A DNA stretch of 64,000 nt from Gammaproteobacteria bacterium (lineage in GTDB: Bacteria; Pseudomonadota; Gammaproteobacteria; SG8-11). Under the pieces are notes generated by a model that saw nothing but the letters and a program-made list of their open reading frames with translations, was not told the origin of the DNA and searched no databases. The translations under genes were made by a program, and so were the position numbers. The first letter of the stretch is position 1. Each line of letters starts with the position of its first letter. The DNA lies in NCBI GenBank assembly GCA_024641505.1, contig JAHECY010000008.1:22749-86748 (forward strand), read 5' to 3'. Shown piece after piece: positions 39,201 to 51,620 of the stretch.

Positions 39201-41285
39201 ATGAATGTCACCAGTCTGCCGATCATCATCTGCTCCACCCTGCTGTTATGCGCCTGTGACCCCAAGGCCGACACCACGTTGCAGGATAATATCGACGCCA
39301 ATCGGCGCACCGCGATTTTTGATACTAACAATGGCCGGCTACCCTTCCCGAACAATTTATTGTTCGCCGGCAGCACCGATGCCACCCTTAATATCCCGGT
39401 GGACAATCCAGGCGACTATGCCAATCCAAAAGTGGCGCTCAATGAGCTCGACGGATTTTCCACCACCGCGCCGATCACTGCGCCGTTTTCCACGAGCATC
39501 GACCCGGGGACCGTCAACCAGGATACCGTGCGCATGTTTCAGGTGTCGTTGAACCTCGATGCTGCGGCGCCGGTAATCGTTGCCGTCAACAGTGAAATGA
39601 CCATGGGCACTGACTTCGTGGCCGGCGTTTCCGGAGTCGACGACACCCTATTGACCCTGACACCACTGCACCCCCTGGCGCCAAGCGCCAGTTACTTCGT
39701 AATGCTGACCAACGGCCTCCATGCCACCGACGGTCAACCCTTTACCGTCGACGCCACCTATGCCTTGGCGAAACGCACGGATCCGGTGATTAACGATGAC
39801 GGCGTCAGCCTGGTGCCGGCACTGACGAATGCAGAAGCGCAAACGCTGGAGCCGTTACGCCGGGAGGTTAACGCCAATGAAAATTTCATGGTCGCTTACG
39901 ACAGCAATCTCGATCGGTCCAGGCTCATTATGACCTGGTCCTTGAGCACGCAGTCCATTGGCGCAGTTCTGCCCCAAACCCGTAATATGATTCGCGGCGC
40001 CGCGGCGCCTGCGGTCGAATTCCAAGATATCAGCGCCCTGGTGCCGTTGGCCGCGGCCACGATCTATGCCGGCACCCTCAGCGTACCCTATTATTTGTCG
40101 TTACCAAGCGCGGATAATCCGACCGCACCGCTGACCAGCTTCTGGCATAGCGTCGCAGGTTCGACATTGACACAATTCAACGCAACCCCGATAAAAACCA
40201 CCGATGTCACCATACCCCTGTTGCTGTCGGTTCCCAAGACGGCAACCCCGCCGCTACCCGTGGTAGTTTTTCAGCACGGCATCACCGCTAATCGCAGCGC
40301 GATGCTGGCAGTGGCCGATACCCTGGCCGCGATGGGGCTGGCGGTAGTAGCCATTGATCTGCCCTTGCACGGTATCCTCGGTACGGAGACTGACGGCACG
40401 CAAAACCTGGCAGTGCCCGCCATCGAACGGCACTTTAATCTGGATCTGGTGCATAATGCCACCGGTATGCCAGGTGCGGATGGCACTATAGACGCTTCCG
40501 GGCAACACTTCATCAACCTCAGAAATCTGGTGGTGGCGCGCGACAATCTGCGGCAATCGGTGGCCGATCTGTTTGCCCTCGCTTATGCACTGGAGGCCAT
40601 GGACTATGATGGCGGCGGCGCCGATTTCGATACTTCTAAAATCTATTTTCTCGGCCATTCCCTGGGGGCGATCGCGGGCGTACCGTTCATCGCCTTCGAA
40701 ACCAGCATCAAGGCGGCCGTCCTGGCCATGCCCGGGGGTGGTATTGCCAAGACCCTGGATGGTTCGGCGAACTTTGGGCCGGTACTTGCCGCAGTGCTGG
40801 CGTTCAATGGCATTCATAAGGGCAGTGCCGATTATGAAAGCTTTCTCGGCGCGGCGCAAAGCCTGCTGGATACCGCGGATCCCATCAATTATACGGCCTT
40901 GATCGGCGGCTACCGTGGTCTCATGGTGGTGGAAGTGGTCGGTGGTAACAGTTCGCCTTCTGATCTCGTGGTGCCCAACAGCGTGCCGGATGGCAACGAC
41001 GACGGCACCACCGTAGCCGCACCACTGGCGGGCACCGACCCCTTCGCCAGTGCCTTGGGTCTGACCCAATACCATGCCAGCGCCACCGGCAGCCATCTGC
41101 AGGCCTGGCTGCGCTTCACAGCCGGACATCACGCCTCACCACTGCGCGCCACCGATGCCAATGGTAACGACGACGCATTGTCCGCTCGGGTAACGGTGGA
41201 AATGCAACATGAGATCGCCACCTTCCTTGCGTCAGACGGTACCGACCTGACCGTCACCGACGATACGGTGCTGGCCGCACCTTGA
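39201..41285 (+). CDS. Outer-membrane lipoprotein lipase, VolA-like
   Basis: Lipobox LLLCAC; virulence-factor-lipase-type N-terminus (RTAIFDTNNGRLPFPNNLLFAGSTDATLNIP); FQHGITANRS and FLGHSLGAIAG nucleophile elbow; directly downstream of fadL-type gene. Confidence 0.85.
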   Translation: MNVTSLPIIICSTLLLCACDPKADTTLQDNIDANRRTAIFDTNNGRLPFPNNLLFAGSTDATLNIPVDNPGDYANPKVALNELDGFSTTAPITAPFSTSIDPGTVNQDTVRMFQVSLNLDAAAPVIVAVNSEMTMGTDFVAGVSGVDDTLLTLTPLHPLAPSASYFVMLTNGLHATDGQPFTVDATYALAKRTDPVINDDGVSLVPALTNAEAQTLEPLRREVNANENFMVAYDSNLDRSRLIMTWSLSTQSIGAVLPQTRNMIRGAAAPAVEFQDISALVPLAAATIYAGTLSVPYYLSLPSADNPTAPLTSFWHSVAGSTLTQFNATPIKTTDVTIPLLLSVPKTATPPLPVVVFQHGITANRSAMLAVADTLAAMGLAVVAIDLPLHGILGTETDGTQNLAVPAIERHFNLDLVHNATGMPGADGTIDASGQHFINLRNLVVARDNLRQSVADLFALAYALEAMDYDGGGADFDTSKIYFLGHSLGAIAGVPFIAFETSIKAAVLAMPGGGIAKTLDGSANFGPVLAAVLAFNGIHKGSADYESFLGAAQSLLDTADPINYTALIGGYRGLMVVEVVGGNSSPSDLVVPNSVPDGNDDGTTVAAPLAGTDPFASALGLTQYHASATGSHLQAWLRFTAGHHASPLRATDANGNDDALSARVTVEMQHEIATFLASDGTDLTVTDDTVLAAP

Positions 41286-41396
41286 GCGGCCGGGGCTGGA
41301 ATGTTTCGCCGATATCCGGCCTTGACACTGCATTGCCAGATCAATGACGGTCGCGGGCATAACTTAACCGCAATGCGTCCATGTTCACTTGAACGC

Positions 41397-42854
41397 TTAT
41401 TTGCGCCAGAAACTGGGATGCACCACCACCATCACCGTCAACACTTCCAACCGTCCCAACAGCATCGCGGCGACGGCCACCAATTTACCGGCGGAGCTGA
41501 CGGAAATAAAGGTAGTGGAAATTTCTCCCAGCCCCGGGCCGATGTTATTGATGCAGGTGGCGATAGCCGAGAACGCGGTTATCTGATTCTCGCCAACCGC
41601 CATCATCAGCAGCATCAACAAGATAAAAGTTAGAATATAGATGGCGAAAAACCCTAACATGCTCTGTAATAAATATTCGGGTATGGCGCGTTGTTCCAGC
41701 TTGACGGGAAACACACCCCGGGGATGAATCAATTGCCGAATTTCGCGCAGCGCCAGTCGTCCCAACACCAGCACCCGCAGCACCTTTAAACCACCGGCGG
41801 TGGACCCGCCGCAACCACCGACAAACCCGGCAAACAACAGCAACACCGGCAGGAACAACGGCCACACGGAAAAATCCGTAATGCCGAATCCGGTACTGGT
41901 AATAATGGATACACCTTCGAACAGCGCATAATGCAGACTCGGCAGCAAACCATGATATACGTCCCGAAACCACAGGCCGCCGGTTTCCAGCAACACCACT
42001 ATCAAAACAAATCCCAAGAAAACCCTGACTTCGAGATTTTGGATAAACTTGCGGGGATCACCGGTATGCAGCAACAGATAATGCACGCTGAAATTGATCG
42101 CCCCCAGCAACATGAAAACCACCGCGCACAGGTCAATAAGGCTGCTGTGAAAATAGCCGATACTGTCATCGTGGGTGGAGAATCCGCCCGTGGATACCGT
42201 TGATAGACTGTGGGCCAGCGCGTCGAACGGCGTCATGCCCGCCAGCCAGTACACCAAGGCGCAGGCAAGAGTGAGCCAAAGGTAAATCATCCACAACGCA
42301 CGCACACCCTTGGCCAGTGAGGGCGCGAGCTTTTCATCCTTGATCGGCCCGGGCAGTTCCGCACGATATAACGACACTCCCCCGATACCCAACATCGGCA
42401 GCAATGCCAAGGCAAACACCACCAGCCCCATACCGCCTACCCACTGCAGCTCCTGACGATAAAATAATATCGATGGCTGCATCTGATCAAGATGTAGCAG
42501 AATGGTGGCGCCAGTCGTGGTAAAACCGGATACCGCTTCAAACAATGCGTTGATGAAAGAGATGTGCAGTGCCAAGGCCAACGGCACCGCCGCCAGCAGG
42601 CTGAGTAGAATCCAAAACAGCGCCACGATCAGAAATCCATCCCGTCGACGCAAGGCAACGTGGTCATTACGCAGAGGCCACCATAACAGCAGACCTGACA
42701 GGAGCATCACCGCCATGGCATCAAACAGATGCGCCGATTCTCCATCCTGATACCACCATGATATCCCTAACGGCGGCAGTAAAAATGCGCTGAAGATAAT
42801 GATCAGCAATCCGATCAAACCGGACACTCTTTTCAGATATCGGATATTCTTCAT
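41397..42854 (-). CDS. trkH: TrkH-family potassium transporter
   Basis: GFTTTGATIL, STVSTGGFSTHDDS, SIITSTGFGITDFSVWP, FAGFVGGCGGSTAGGLK filter repeats. Confidence 0.95.
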   Translation of the reverse strand: MKNIRYLKRVSGLIGLLIIIFSAFLLPPLGISWWYQDGESAHLFDAMAVMLLSGLLLWWPLRNDHVALRRRDGFLIVALFWILLSLLAAVPLALALHISFINALFEAVSGFTTTGATILLHLDQMQPSILFYRQELQWVGGMGLVVFALALLPMLGIGGVSLYRAELPGPIKDEKLAPSLAKGVRALWMIYLWLTLACALVYWLAGMTPFDALAHSLSTVSTGGFSTHDDSIGYFHSSLIDLCAVVFMLLGAINFSVHYLLLHTGDPRKFIQNLEVRVFLGFVLIVVLLETGGLWFRDVYHGLLPSLHYALFEGVSIITSTGFGITDFSVWPLFLPVLLLFAGFVGGCGGSTAGGLKVLRVLVLGRLALREIRQLIHPRGVFPVKLEQRAIPEYLLQSMLGFFAIYILTFILLMLLMMAVGENQITAFSAIATCINNIGPGLGEISTTFISVSSAGKLVAVAAMLLGRLEVLTVMVVVHPSFWRK

Positions 42855-43001
42855 CGTTTATGTTTCAGGGCAACACACCCTGTTCCCCGCGTTCAATTTC
42901 GATCGATCCAGAAACTCTGAGAGCCACGACCGTACTTTCCTTGTCCGCGCCCGTACCGGCCCTGCCCGGCGCCAGGTTCATCCAAGCAGCGATTCCGGGC
43001 A

Positions 43002-43090
43002 CTGTGCGCTATGCGCGCGGAGAACCTGGGTGACCCGGAGAAAAAGGGCCAGGGGAACACCCCTGTGCGCTTTGCGCGCGGAGAACCTGG
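43002..43090. repeat. Direct repeat CTGTGCGCTWTGCGCGCGGAGAACCTGG, two 28-nt copies 61 bp apart
   Basis: Copies at 43002-43029 and 43063-43090, one mismatch; inverted CCAGGTTC at 42972-42979. Confidence 0.75.
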
Positions 43091-43407
43091 AGTCGGCACT
43101 ACGGCGTCGCGACCACGGCTAATATACCGGAAAATTCCAGATAAACTACGGCAAAGCTCACACCGGGTCCAGACGTAACCCATATCCCAAAAGACTTTAT
43201 GTGGCAACGGGTTGAATCCGTATCAAATTCTGTGTCCACCGGTCGCACGTGATACCCGCGGTCCGACATTGCTCGTGTTCCAAATACGTGTATCGGGGTC
43301 GGCAAGGACCTGCGTGAACGCAAATATTCTTTGGACGTGCTGAGGCATTCTCAAGTAAAATTCCCCTTATAATATAACCTCCTTTCCCAATTTCCAGTGA
43401 GTAGTGT

Positions 43408-44133
43408 ATGGGTAGAGCCTATCAAAATCGTAAAGCTTCCATCGCCAAGACGTCCGACGCCAAGGCGAAAGTCTATTCAAAATACGGCCGCGAAATTTAT
43501 GTTTGCGCCAAAAACAGCGGCATCGATCCCAATGGCAACCTGGCCCTGCGTCGCCTGCTGGACAACGCTAAAAAAGACCAGGTTCCCGCCCATGTCATCG
43601 AAAAAGCATTGGACAAGGCCAAAGGGGGTGCCGGCGAAGATTTTGTCCCTGCCCGTTATGAGGGATTTGGCCCGGGCGGCTGCAATGTCATCGTCGACTG
43701 CCTGACCGACAATAACACCCGGACGTTTAACGATGTGCGTCTGTGCTTTACCAAGGCCAAAGCCAAAATCGGCGCACCCGGCGCGGTCGCGCACATGTTT
43801 GATCACAGGGCCGTGCTGGTTTTCAAAGGCGGTGATGAAGACAGTATCCTGACCGCGCTACTGGAGGCGGATGTCGATGTCAGTGATATCGAGTCGGAAC
43901 ATGGGCTGATCACCGTGCTGGTACCGCCGCATGAATATTTCAAGGCAAAAACAGCGTTAACAGACACCTTGGGCGACATTGAATTTGAGGTCGACGAAAT
44001 CACCTTTATTCCGCAAACTTCATGCACCCTGAATGAAGATGACAGCGCGTTGTTTGAGAAATTTCTGACGATGTTAAACGATAATGACGATGTGCAAGAC
44101 GTCTACCATAATGTCGAAATTCAAGAACCCTAG
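43408..44133 (+). CDS. yebC: YebC/PmpR-family transcriptional/translational regulator
   Basis: [72 protein letters not shown]. Confidence 0.95.
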   Translation: MGRAYQNRKASIAKTSDAKAKVYSKYGREIYVCAKNSGIDPNGNLALRRLLDNAKKDQVPAHVIEKALDKAKGGAGEDFVPARYEGFGPGGCNVIVDCLTDNNTRTFNDVRLCFTKAKAKIGAPGAVAHMFDHRAVLVFKGGDEDSILTALLEADVDVSDIESEHGLITVLVPPHEYFKAKTALTDTLGDIEFEVDEITFIPQTSCTLNEDDSALFEKFLTMLNDNDDVQDVYHNVEIQEP

Positions 44134-44175
44134 CGCTTGAGCAACTCACATTACGCTCGCCACCGCCATCTATGA

Positions 44176-45783
44176 TCAGGCACTTCCCTCTTCTCCGGCG
44201 ATGAGCTGCCGTACCTGTTCGGTGGTCTGACGAAAATCAATTTTACCGCTGCCCATTTTTGGCAGTTCCGTCAGCACATAATAGGCCTTGGGAAGGGAAA
44301 TGGTCGGCAGTTTCTGCTGCAACCGTTCCCTGAAGGCTTGCGTATCCACCTTTTGGTTCAACACTACCGCGATCTGCGCACCCCGCTTACCGCCGGGGAT
44401 TTCCACCGCGCAGCATTCGCAACCTTCGGGTAATAGTTTCTCCAATTCCAGCTCCAGACGCACCATGGACACCATTTCACCGCCGATTTTCACAAAACGT
44501 TTCAATCGCCCCCGGTGCCAGAGAAATCCGTCCGCATCGATCACACCCATGTCACCGGTTTCATACCAGCCATCCTCTATGTGCAGGGCGGTTTCTTCCA
44601 GATCACCGAAATAGCCTTTCATCACGATATCGCCCTTCACCTGTATCTTGCCTTCCCGGTCCGTGCCCAGCACCCGACCATCGGCGAGACCGACAATGCG
44701 TACCTGCACACCCGGCAACGGCCGCCCCAGACTGCCGGGTTTGTTGCCGCCGGCAACGTTGACCGACACCACCGGGCTGGTTTCCGTGGCGCCATAACCT
44801 TCATGGATTTCGATACCTTGCTGTTCCTGATAAGCCTTGTACAACCATTCAGGACACTTGTCAGCACCAGCGATTACCAGACGTATGGAGGTAAAGTCGC
44901 CGGGACGTGATTGTTTTAGATAGCCGCCGAGAAAATATGGCGTAGCCACCGACAAGGTCGGTTTTTCGTCCTTGATGATCTGGGCCACGGTTTTGAAATC
45001 CAGGGGATTACCGTAGGTCACCATGGTCATACCCGTCACCATGGGTAACCAGAAAGTAACTGTGAATCCGTAAACATGAAACAAGGGCAGCACCGACAGC
45101 ATCACATCCGATGGGTGCAACACCACCCCCTCACACATGGCGCGCACGTCGGCATAAACGTTGCGGTGGCTCAACTCCACGCCCTTGGGCGCTTTCTCAC
45201 TGCCACTGGTAAACATAATTACCGCGGTATCATCCGGCGCTACCGCCGCCTTGCCAGCCAGCAACATCCGTACCGGCAACAGTGCTTTGGCCGCCGCCAG
45301 CATCTTCTGCGCCGGTGTCAAGGTCGCCAGGACTTCCTCGATCAACACCATGCCATCCAATTGCGGGCATTGGACTTTTTTGAGTAATTGCTTGGCGCTG
45401 ACAATGGTCGTAAACCCGCATTTCTCACGCGCGTAGTGGCAATTCTGTTCCGCGCCGGTGGAATAATTAATCATCACCGGCACCTTGCCTGCAAACAAGG
45501 TACCGAGTACCGCAAGGGCGCAACCGGCCGAATTAGGTAACAAAATGCCAATATAGTGGTCTTCGAAGCGCTGCAAATAGCGGGCTAACAACAGGGCGGC
45601 GATCAGCGACTCCTTGTAGCTGAGACGCCGATCAGTATTGCAATCGATGAACGCCGGTTTGTTGCCCCAGCGCTTGGCAGTTTCCGCGAACGCCTGATGT
45701 AATGGCAACGGCCCCGACTTGACACTCACCCGGGGGTTGGATACCGACACCATGTTTGCCGTCATCGCGATACCCTGCTCCAT
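44176..45783 (-). CDS. AMP-dependent acyl-CoA/acyl-ACP synthetase
   Basis: IMFTSGSEKAPKGVELSH, EGYGATETSPVVSVN, ETGDMGVIDADGFLWHRGRLKRFVKIGGEMVS, MGSGKIDFRQ. Confidence 0.92.
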   Translation of the reverse strand: MEQGIAMTANMVSVSNPRVSVKSGPLPLHQAFAETAKRWGNKPAFIDCNTDRRLSYKESLIAALLLARYLQRFEDHYIGILLPNSAGCALAVLGTLFAGKVPVMINYSTGAEQNCHYAREKCGFTTIVSAKQLLKKVQCPQLDGMVLIEEVLATLTPAQKMLAAAKALLPVRMLLAGKAAVAPDDTAVIMFTSGSEKAPKGVELSHRNVYADVRAMCEGVVLHPSDVMLSVLPLFHVYGFTVTFWLPMVTGMTMVTYGNPLDFKTVAQIIKDEKPTLSVATPYFLGGYLKQSRPGDFTSIRLVIAGADKCPEWLYKAYQEQQGIEIHEGYGATETSPVVSVNVAGGNKPGSLGRPLPGVQVRIVGLADGRVLGTDREGKIQVKGDIVMKGYFGDLEETALHIEDGWYETGDMGVIDADGFLWHRGRLKRFVKIGGEMVSMVRLELELEKLLPEGCECCAVEIPGGKRGAQIAVVLNQKVDTQAFRERLQQKLPTISLPKAYYVLTELPKMGSGKIDFRQTTEQVRQLIAGEEGSA

Positions 45784-45914
45784 ATGGTTGATTGTGATAC
45801 AACGATGATAACAACACATCCGCTTCCAGAAAATGGCCCTGGCGAAATATGCACACGAATCTGCCAATAACGGGTAACATCACGAAATCGGCAGCCACTT
45901 GCAGGAGCTAAGCC

Positions 45915-46478
45915 ATGCGGTTATGGATCGTACTCATCTTGTTAACTATATACTGCTCGACCCTGGCCGGCGCCGCTGAAATCGCCGGCGTCAACGTGCC
46001 CGATGCCGTTGCCCTGGGCGCACATAACCTGGTGCTCAACGGCGCCGGCATACGCAGCAAATTCTTTGTCAAAGTTTATATCGGTGCTTTGTACCTGCTA
46101 CAACGCACCTCGGATCCGGCAACGGCATTACAAAACACCGGCCCCGTGGCAATTCACATGCACATTGTGCACAGCGAAATCGATCACCAGAAACTGGTGA
46201 GTGCATGGCGCGACGGTTTCGAGGCCAATCTCGACAAGCAGGAGTTGGCCGGCCTCGCCGGACAAATCACTCGGTTCTACGAACTGTTCCCGACAGTGCA
46301 CAAAGGCGACGTCATCAGGCTTGACTATGACCCTGGCAGCGGCACTACGGTTCACCTCAACGACAAACTGCAGGGCAACATCGAGGGCGAAGCATTTATG
46401 CACGCCTGGTTGCGCATCTGGCTGGGCAAGAAACCCGCTGATGCCGATCTCAAAGAAGGCATGTTAGGTCTGGACTGA
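45915..46478 (+). CDS. Chalcone-isomerase-like exported protein
   Basis: Signal peptide; AEIAGVNVPDA...LNGAGIRSKFFVKVYIGALYL...EGEAFMHAWLRIWLG. Confidence 0.85.
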   Translation: MRLWIVLILLTIYCSTLAGAAEIAGVNVPDAVALGAHNLVLNGAGIRSKFFVKVYIGALYLLQRTSDPATALQNTGPVAIHMHIVHSEIDHQKLVSAWRDGFEANLDKQELAGLAGQITRFYELFPTVHKGDVIRLDYDPGSGTTVHLNDKLQGNIEGEAFMHAWLRIWLGKKPADADLKEGMLGLD

Positions 46479-46523
46479 ACGGCATGCGTGAGCACACCGC
46501 CCAGGTACCCGGCGCCAACACGA

Positions 46524-49088
46524 TTATCCGGCAACGATCGGTATCACCTTGCGCGCCACCTGCTGGTATTCCGCGATTTCGTGAAAATTGAGATAGCGGT
46601 AGACCTCGGCGGCCATCGGTTCCAGGCCTTTGACCCGGTCCAGATATTCACGGGTGGTTGGGATGCGCCCCAGTTTCGCGGTTACCGCCGCCAGCTCCGC
46701 TGAGGCCAGATAAACATTGGCGCCTTTGCCCAAGCGGTTGGGGAAATTGCGCGTAGATGTTGAAACCACCGTTGCATTATCCGCAACTCGCGCCTGGTTG
46801 CCCATGCACAGGGAACAGCCGGGCATTTCGATACGTGCACCGACCCGCCCGAAAATAGCGTAATAGCCTTCTTCGGTTAACTGATGCTGATCCATCTTGG
46901 TAGGCGGCGCCACCCACAAGGTGACCGGTACCCGACCCGCTTTCTCCAACACTTTGCCCGCCGCCCGGTAATGTCCGATATTGGTCATGCAGGAACCGAT
47001 AAATACTTCATCGATCTTGAAGCCGGCAACCGCGGACAGGGGTTTGATGTCATCCGGGTCATTGGGACAGGCCAGCAGCGGCTCGGTAATCGTGTCCAAA
47101 TCGATCTCGATGGTCTCGGCATAGTTCGCATTGGCGTCCGCTGCCATCAGTTGGGGATCATCGAGCCATGTCTGCATGGCTTCGATGCGCCGTTGCAGGG
47201 AGCGTTTGTCATGATAATCACTGCCGATCATCCATTTAAGCAGGGTGATATTGGAAGTGATGTACTCGATGACCGGGTCCTTGTTGAGCTTGATGGTGCA
47301 ACCGTTGGCGGAACGTTCGGCGGAAGCATCGGCCAGTTCGAACGCCTGCTCCACCTTCAAATCCGGCAGACCTTCAATCTCGAGAATGCGGCCGGAAAAC
47401 ACATTTTTCTTGCCCTTCTTGGCGACGGTAAGCAAACCCTTCTGGATGGCCACATAGGGAATCGCATTGACCAGATCCCGCAGCGTGATCCCCGGTTGCA
47501 TGGTGCCCTTGAAACGCACCAGCACCGATTCGGGCATATCCAGCGGCATCATGCCCATGGCGGCGGCAAAAGCCACCAGACCGGAACCGGCGGGAAAACT
47601 GATGCCGATGGGAAACCGGGTGTGTGAATCACCACCGGTGCCAACCGTATCAGGAATCAGCATGCGATTCAGCCAGGAATGAATGACGCCATCACCGGGG
47701 CGCAGCGCGACTCCGCCCCGGGTCTGAAAAAAGTCGGGCAACTCGTGCTGCAACTTGACGTCCACGGGTTTGGGGTAGGCGGCGGTGTGGCAAAAACTCT
47801 GCATTACCAAATCCGCGGAGAATCCCAGACACGCTAATTCTTTAAGCTCGTCGCGGGTCATGGCGCCCGTCGTGTCCTGAGAACCAACGGTGGCAATGCG
47901 CGGCTCACAATAGGTGCCGGGGCGAATTCCCGCCACCCCACAGGCGCGTCCCACCATTTTCTGGGCCAGAGTAAATCCTTGATTGCTGGATGCCTGAGGA
48001 ACGGGCCGAATAAAAACCGTCGATGGCGGCAATTTCAAGGTGTCGCGCGTTTTATCCGTCAGTCCGCGACCAATAATCAACGGCACACGCCCGCCGGCAC
48101 GCACTTCGTCGGGCAAGGTGATTGGTTTGAGTTTGAAAGTGCTCAATTCCTTGCCGCCGGCACCGGTGATGCGGCCGGTCTTGGTGTGAATGATAATGAC
48201 ATCGCCGGTATTCAACCCGGACACATCACATTCGATAGGCAACGCGCCGGCGTCCTCGGCGGTATTGAAGAAGATGGGCGCAATTTTCCCCCCGAGAATG
48301 ACGCCACCCTGGTGTTTGTTCGGCACATAAGGAATTTCCGCACCGATATGCCAGAGCACGGAATTAATCGCCGACTTGCGGGAAGACCCTGTGCCCACGA
48401 CATCGCCCACAAATGCCAGGGGATGCCCTTTCTTTTTCAGCTCCTGAATCTGCGCCAAGCCATCGGGCATTTTGCTCACCAGCATGGCTTTTGCGTGGAG
48501 GGGTATATCGGGTCGACTCCAGGCTTCCGATGCAGGTGACAAATCATCGGTATTGGTCTCCCCGGCAACCTTGAATACGGTCACTGTAATCTCATCAGGA
48601 AAAGCGGGACGCCGCTGAAACCATTCGGCTTCCGCCCATGAGGTCACCACTTGCTTCGCCCACATATTGTTCTCTGCCTTGATGATGACATCGTGGAAAG
48701 CATCGAAAATCAATAAGGTATTCGCCAGTCCAGTGGCGGCGGCAGCGGTCACGGCAGCGTCGTTATCATCCAACAACTTGATCAAGGGCTGAATGTTATA
48801 GCCACCGAGCATGGTGCCCAACAATTCGGTGGCACGCCGCGGCGTCAGTAAGGGGGTGCTAATCTTGCCATGGGCAACGTCGGCCAGAAATGCCGCCTTA
48901 ACGTAGGCGGCCTGATCCACGCCCGGCGGCACGCGATGGGTCAGCAAGTCCAACAATGTCTGCTCCTCGCCGGCAGGTGGTTTCTTCATCAATGCCACGA
49001 CTCCGGCCACTTGTTCCGCGTTAAGCGGCAGCGGTGGTAATCCCTGAGTGGCGCGTTCGGCAACATGCTTGCGGTATTCGATTAACAT
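46524..49088 (-). CDS. acnB: Bifunctional aconitate hydratase 2 / 2-methylisocitrate dehydratase
   Basis: AcnB-type N-terminus [80 protein letters not shown]. Confidence 0.97.
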   Translation of the reverse strand: MLIEYRKHVAERATQGLPPLPLNAEQVAGVVALMKKPPAGEEQTLLDLLTHRVPPGVDQAAYVKAAFLADVAHGKISTPLLTPRRATELLGTMLGGYNIQPLIKLLDDNDAAVTAAAATGLANTLLIFDAFHDVIIKAENNMWAKQVVTSWAEAEWFQRRPAFPDEITVTVFKVAGETNTDDLSPASEAWSRPDIPLHAKAMLVSKMPDGLAQIQELKKKGHPLAFVGDVVGTGSSRKSAINSVLWHIGAEIPYVPNKHQGGVILGGKIAPIFFNTAEDAGALPIECDVSGLNTGDVIIIHTKTGRITGAGGKELSTFKLKPITLPDEVRAGGRVPLIIGRGLTDKTRDTLKLPPSTVFIRPVPQASSNQGFTLAQKMVGRACGVAGIRPGTYCEPRIATVGSQDTTGAMTRDELKELACLGFSADLVMQSFCHTAAYPKPVDVKLQHELPDFFQTRGGVALRPGDGVIHSWLNRMLIPDTVGTGGDSHTRFPIGISFPAGSGLVAFAAAMGMMPLDMPESVLVRFKGTMQPGITLRDLVNAIPYVAIQKGLLTVAKKGKKNVFSGRILEIEGLPDLKVEQAFELADASAERSANGCTIKLNKDPVIEYITSNITLLKWMIGSDYHDKRSLQRRIEAMQTWLDDPQLMAADANANYAETIEIDLDTITEPLLACPNDPDDIKPLSAVAGFKIDEVFIGSCMTNIGHYRAAGKVLEKAGRVPVTLWVAPPTKMDQHQLTEEGYYAIFGRVGARIEMPGCSLCMGNQARVADNATVVSTSTRNFPNRLGKGANVYLASAELAAVTAKLGRIPTTREYLDRVKGLEPMAAEVYRYLNFHEIAEYQQVARKVIPIVAG

Positions 49089-49288
49089 CCGGAAATTTCC
49101 TTAGAAAACTATGATTTATCATTAAATGTATGACGATCAGCCCCATAGGATACCTGATCCAACACTTCCACATAAAATAATTCATGGAAAATGGCATGGC
49201 CGCCATGCATTCGGGCCACCCTCGGGAGACCACTTTTGCCACATTAAGCTAATTAAATCCCGCAAAATCAATCGGTCAGAGGGTATAA

Positions 49289-50692
<1,404 letters not shown>

Positions 50693-50928
50693 ATATAATA
50701 TTTATCCATATGGTTATCCGTTTCTAGTCTATTCATCATATTTTTCAATAAGTTATGAGGGGTTCCGTGAAGTTTTCGGGGCCCTTCCCTCCATGTCCGT
50801 CAATAATGTGACGCAGTTGGCAGTTTACGGCGAAGGGACTCGCATAATGGATGCGGGATTACGATTCGATGGCTGTTGCTCCCTCCCACTTCCCCATGTG
50901 CACTGTCATCATGTAGTCCTCCTTGATA

Positions 50929-50965
50929 CCGGGCCGCACATTTTATAGTGGTCCGGTTTTTTTTT
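50929..50965 (+). terminator. Intrinsic terminator in the purB-51081 gap
   Basis: CCGGGCCGC-ACATTTTATA-GTGGTCCGG-TTTTTTTTT. Confidence 0.7.
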
Positions 50966-51080
50966 GCCTGCGGAAAATCCCCGGATACTGCCGCTCGTGC
51001 CAATATCTGCTTGCCGGGCCCAACTTTTCCGAATGGCGTCCGATGTTATCACCAGAGCCCACAACTTATGGTGACACGCC

Positions 51081-51620
51081 ATGGATCACCTCACAGAAAG
51101 CGATGTCAGTGAACTTTTACAGACATCTAAAGTAGGGGAGTTTTATACACCCCTGGAACTTACCAGCGTCGAACAATGCCGCGTGGCGAGCTTAGCCATG
51201 GCGTCCCAGGCGATGCGCACGATTCATATTTACAGTCATCAGCTCGAGGATCGTGTCTATAATAATCGTGCGTTCATGGAAGCCATCACCCGGCTCGCCA
51301 TCTCCAGCAAACACGCCCAGATTCAAATCCTGGTGCGGGACACCAATCCCATGGTGCAGCATGGACACATGATCATCGAGACCATGCGCCGATTGAGTAC
51401 ATTTATTCAAATGCGCAAGGTCTGCGCTCAGGCGATGGAATACTCCCAGGCATTTATGATCGTGGATGAACGTGCTTTGATTTATCATAAAGTCGCTACC
51501 CGCTATGAAGGGGTTGCCAAATTCAATGCACCAATGGAGTGCCGGGAATTGCTCATGCACTTCCACGAGGTATGGCTGAAAAGTGAACCGGAACCAAAGC
51601 TACGCCGCCTGCATATCTAG
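51081..51620 (+). CDS. DUF7931-like protein (179 aa)
   Basis: IHIYSHQLEDRVYNNRAFMEAITRLAISSKHAQIQILVRDTNPMVQHGHMIIETMRRL. Confidence 0.7.
   Translation: MDHLTESDVSELLQTSKVGEFYTPLELTSVEQCRVASLAMASQAMRTIHIYSHQLEDRVYNNRAFMEAITRLAISSKHAQIQILVRDTNPMVQHGHMIIETMRRLSTFIQMRKVCAQAMEYSQAFMIVDERALIYHKVATRYEGVAKFNAPMECRELLMHFHEVWLKSEPEPKLRRLHI

Noticed and set aside
40254-41132. 292-aa minus-strand ORF
   Set aside because: Antisense to the VolA-like lipase; low-complexity shadow frame in GC-rich coding DNA.
46884-47627. 247-aa plus-strand ORF
   Set aside because: Antisense to acnB.
50800-51003. 67-aa minus-strand ORF in the purB-51081 gap
   Set aside because: Runs across a strong plus-strand intrinsic terminator; composition not protein-like.
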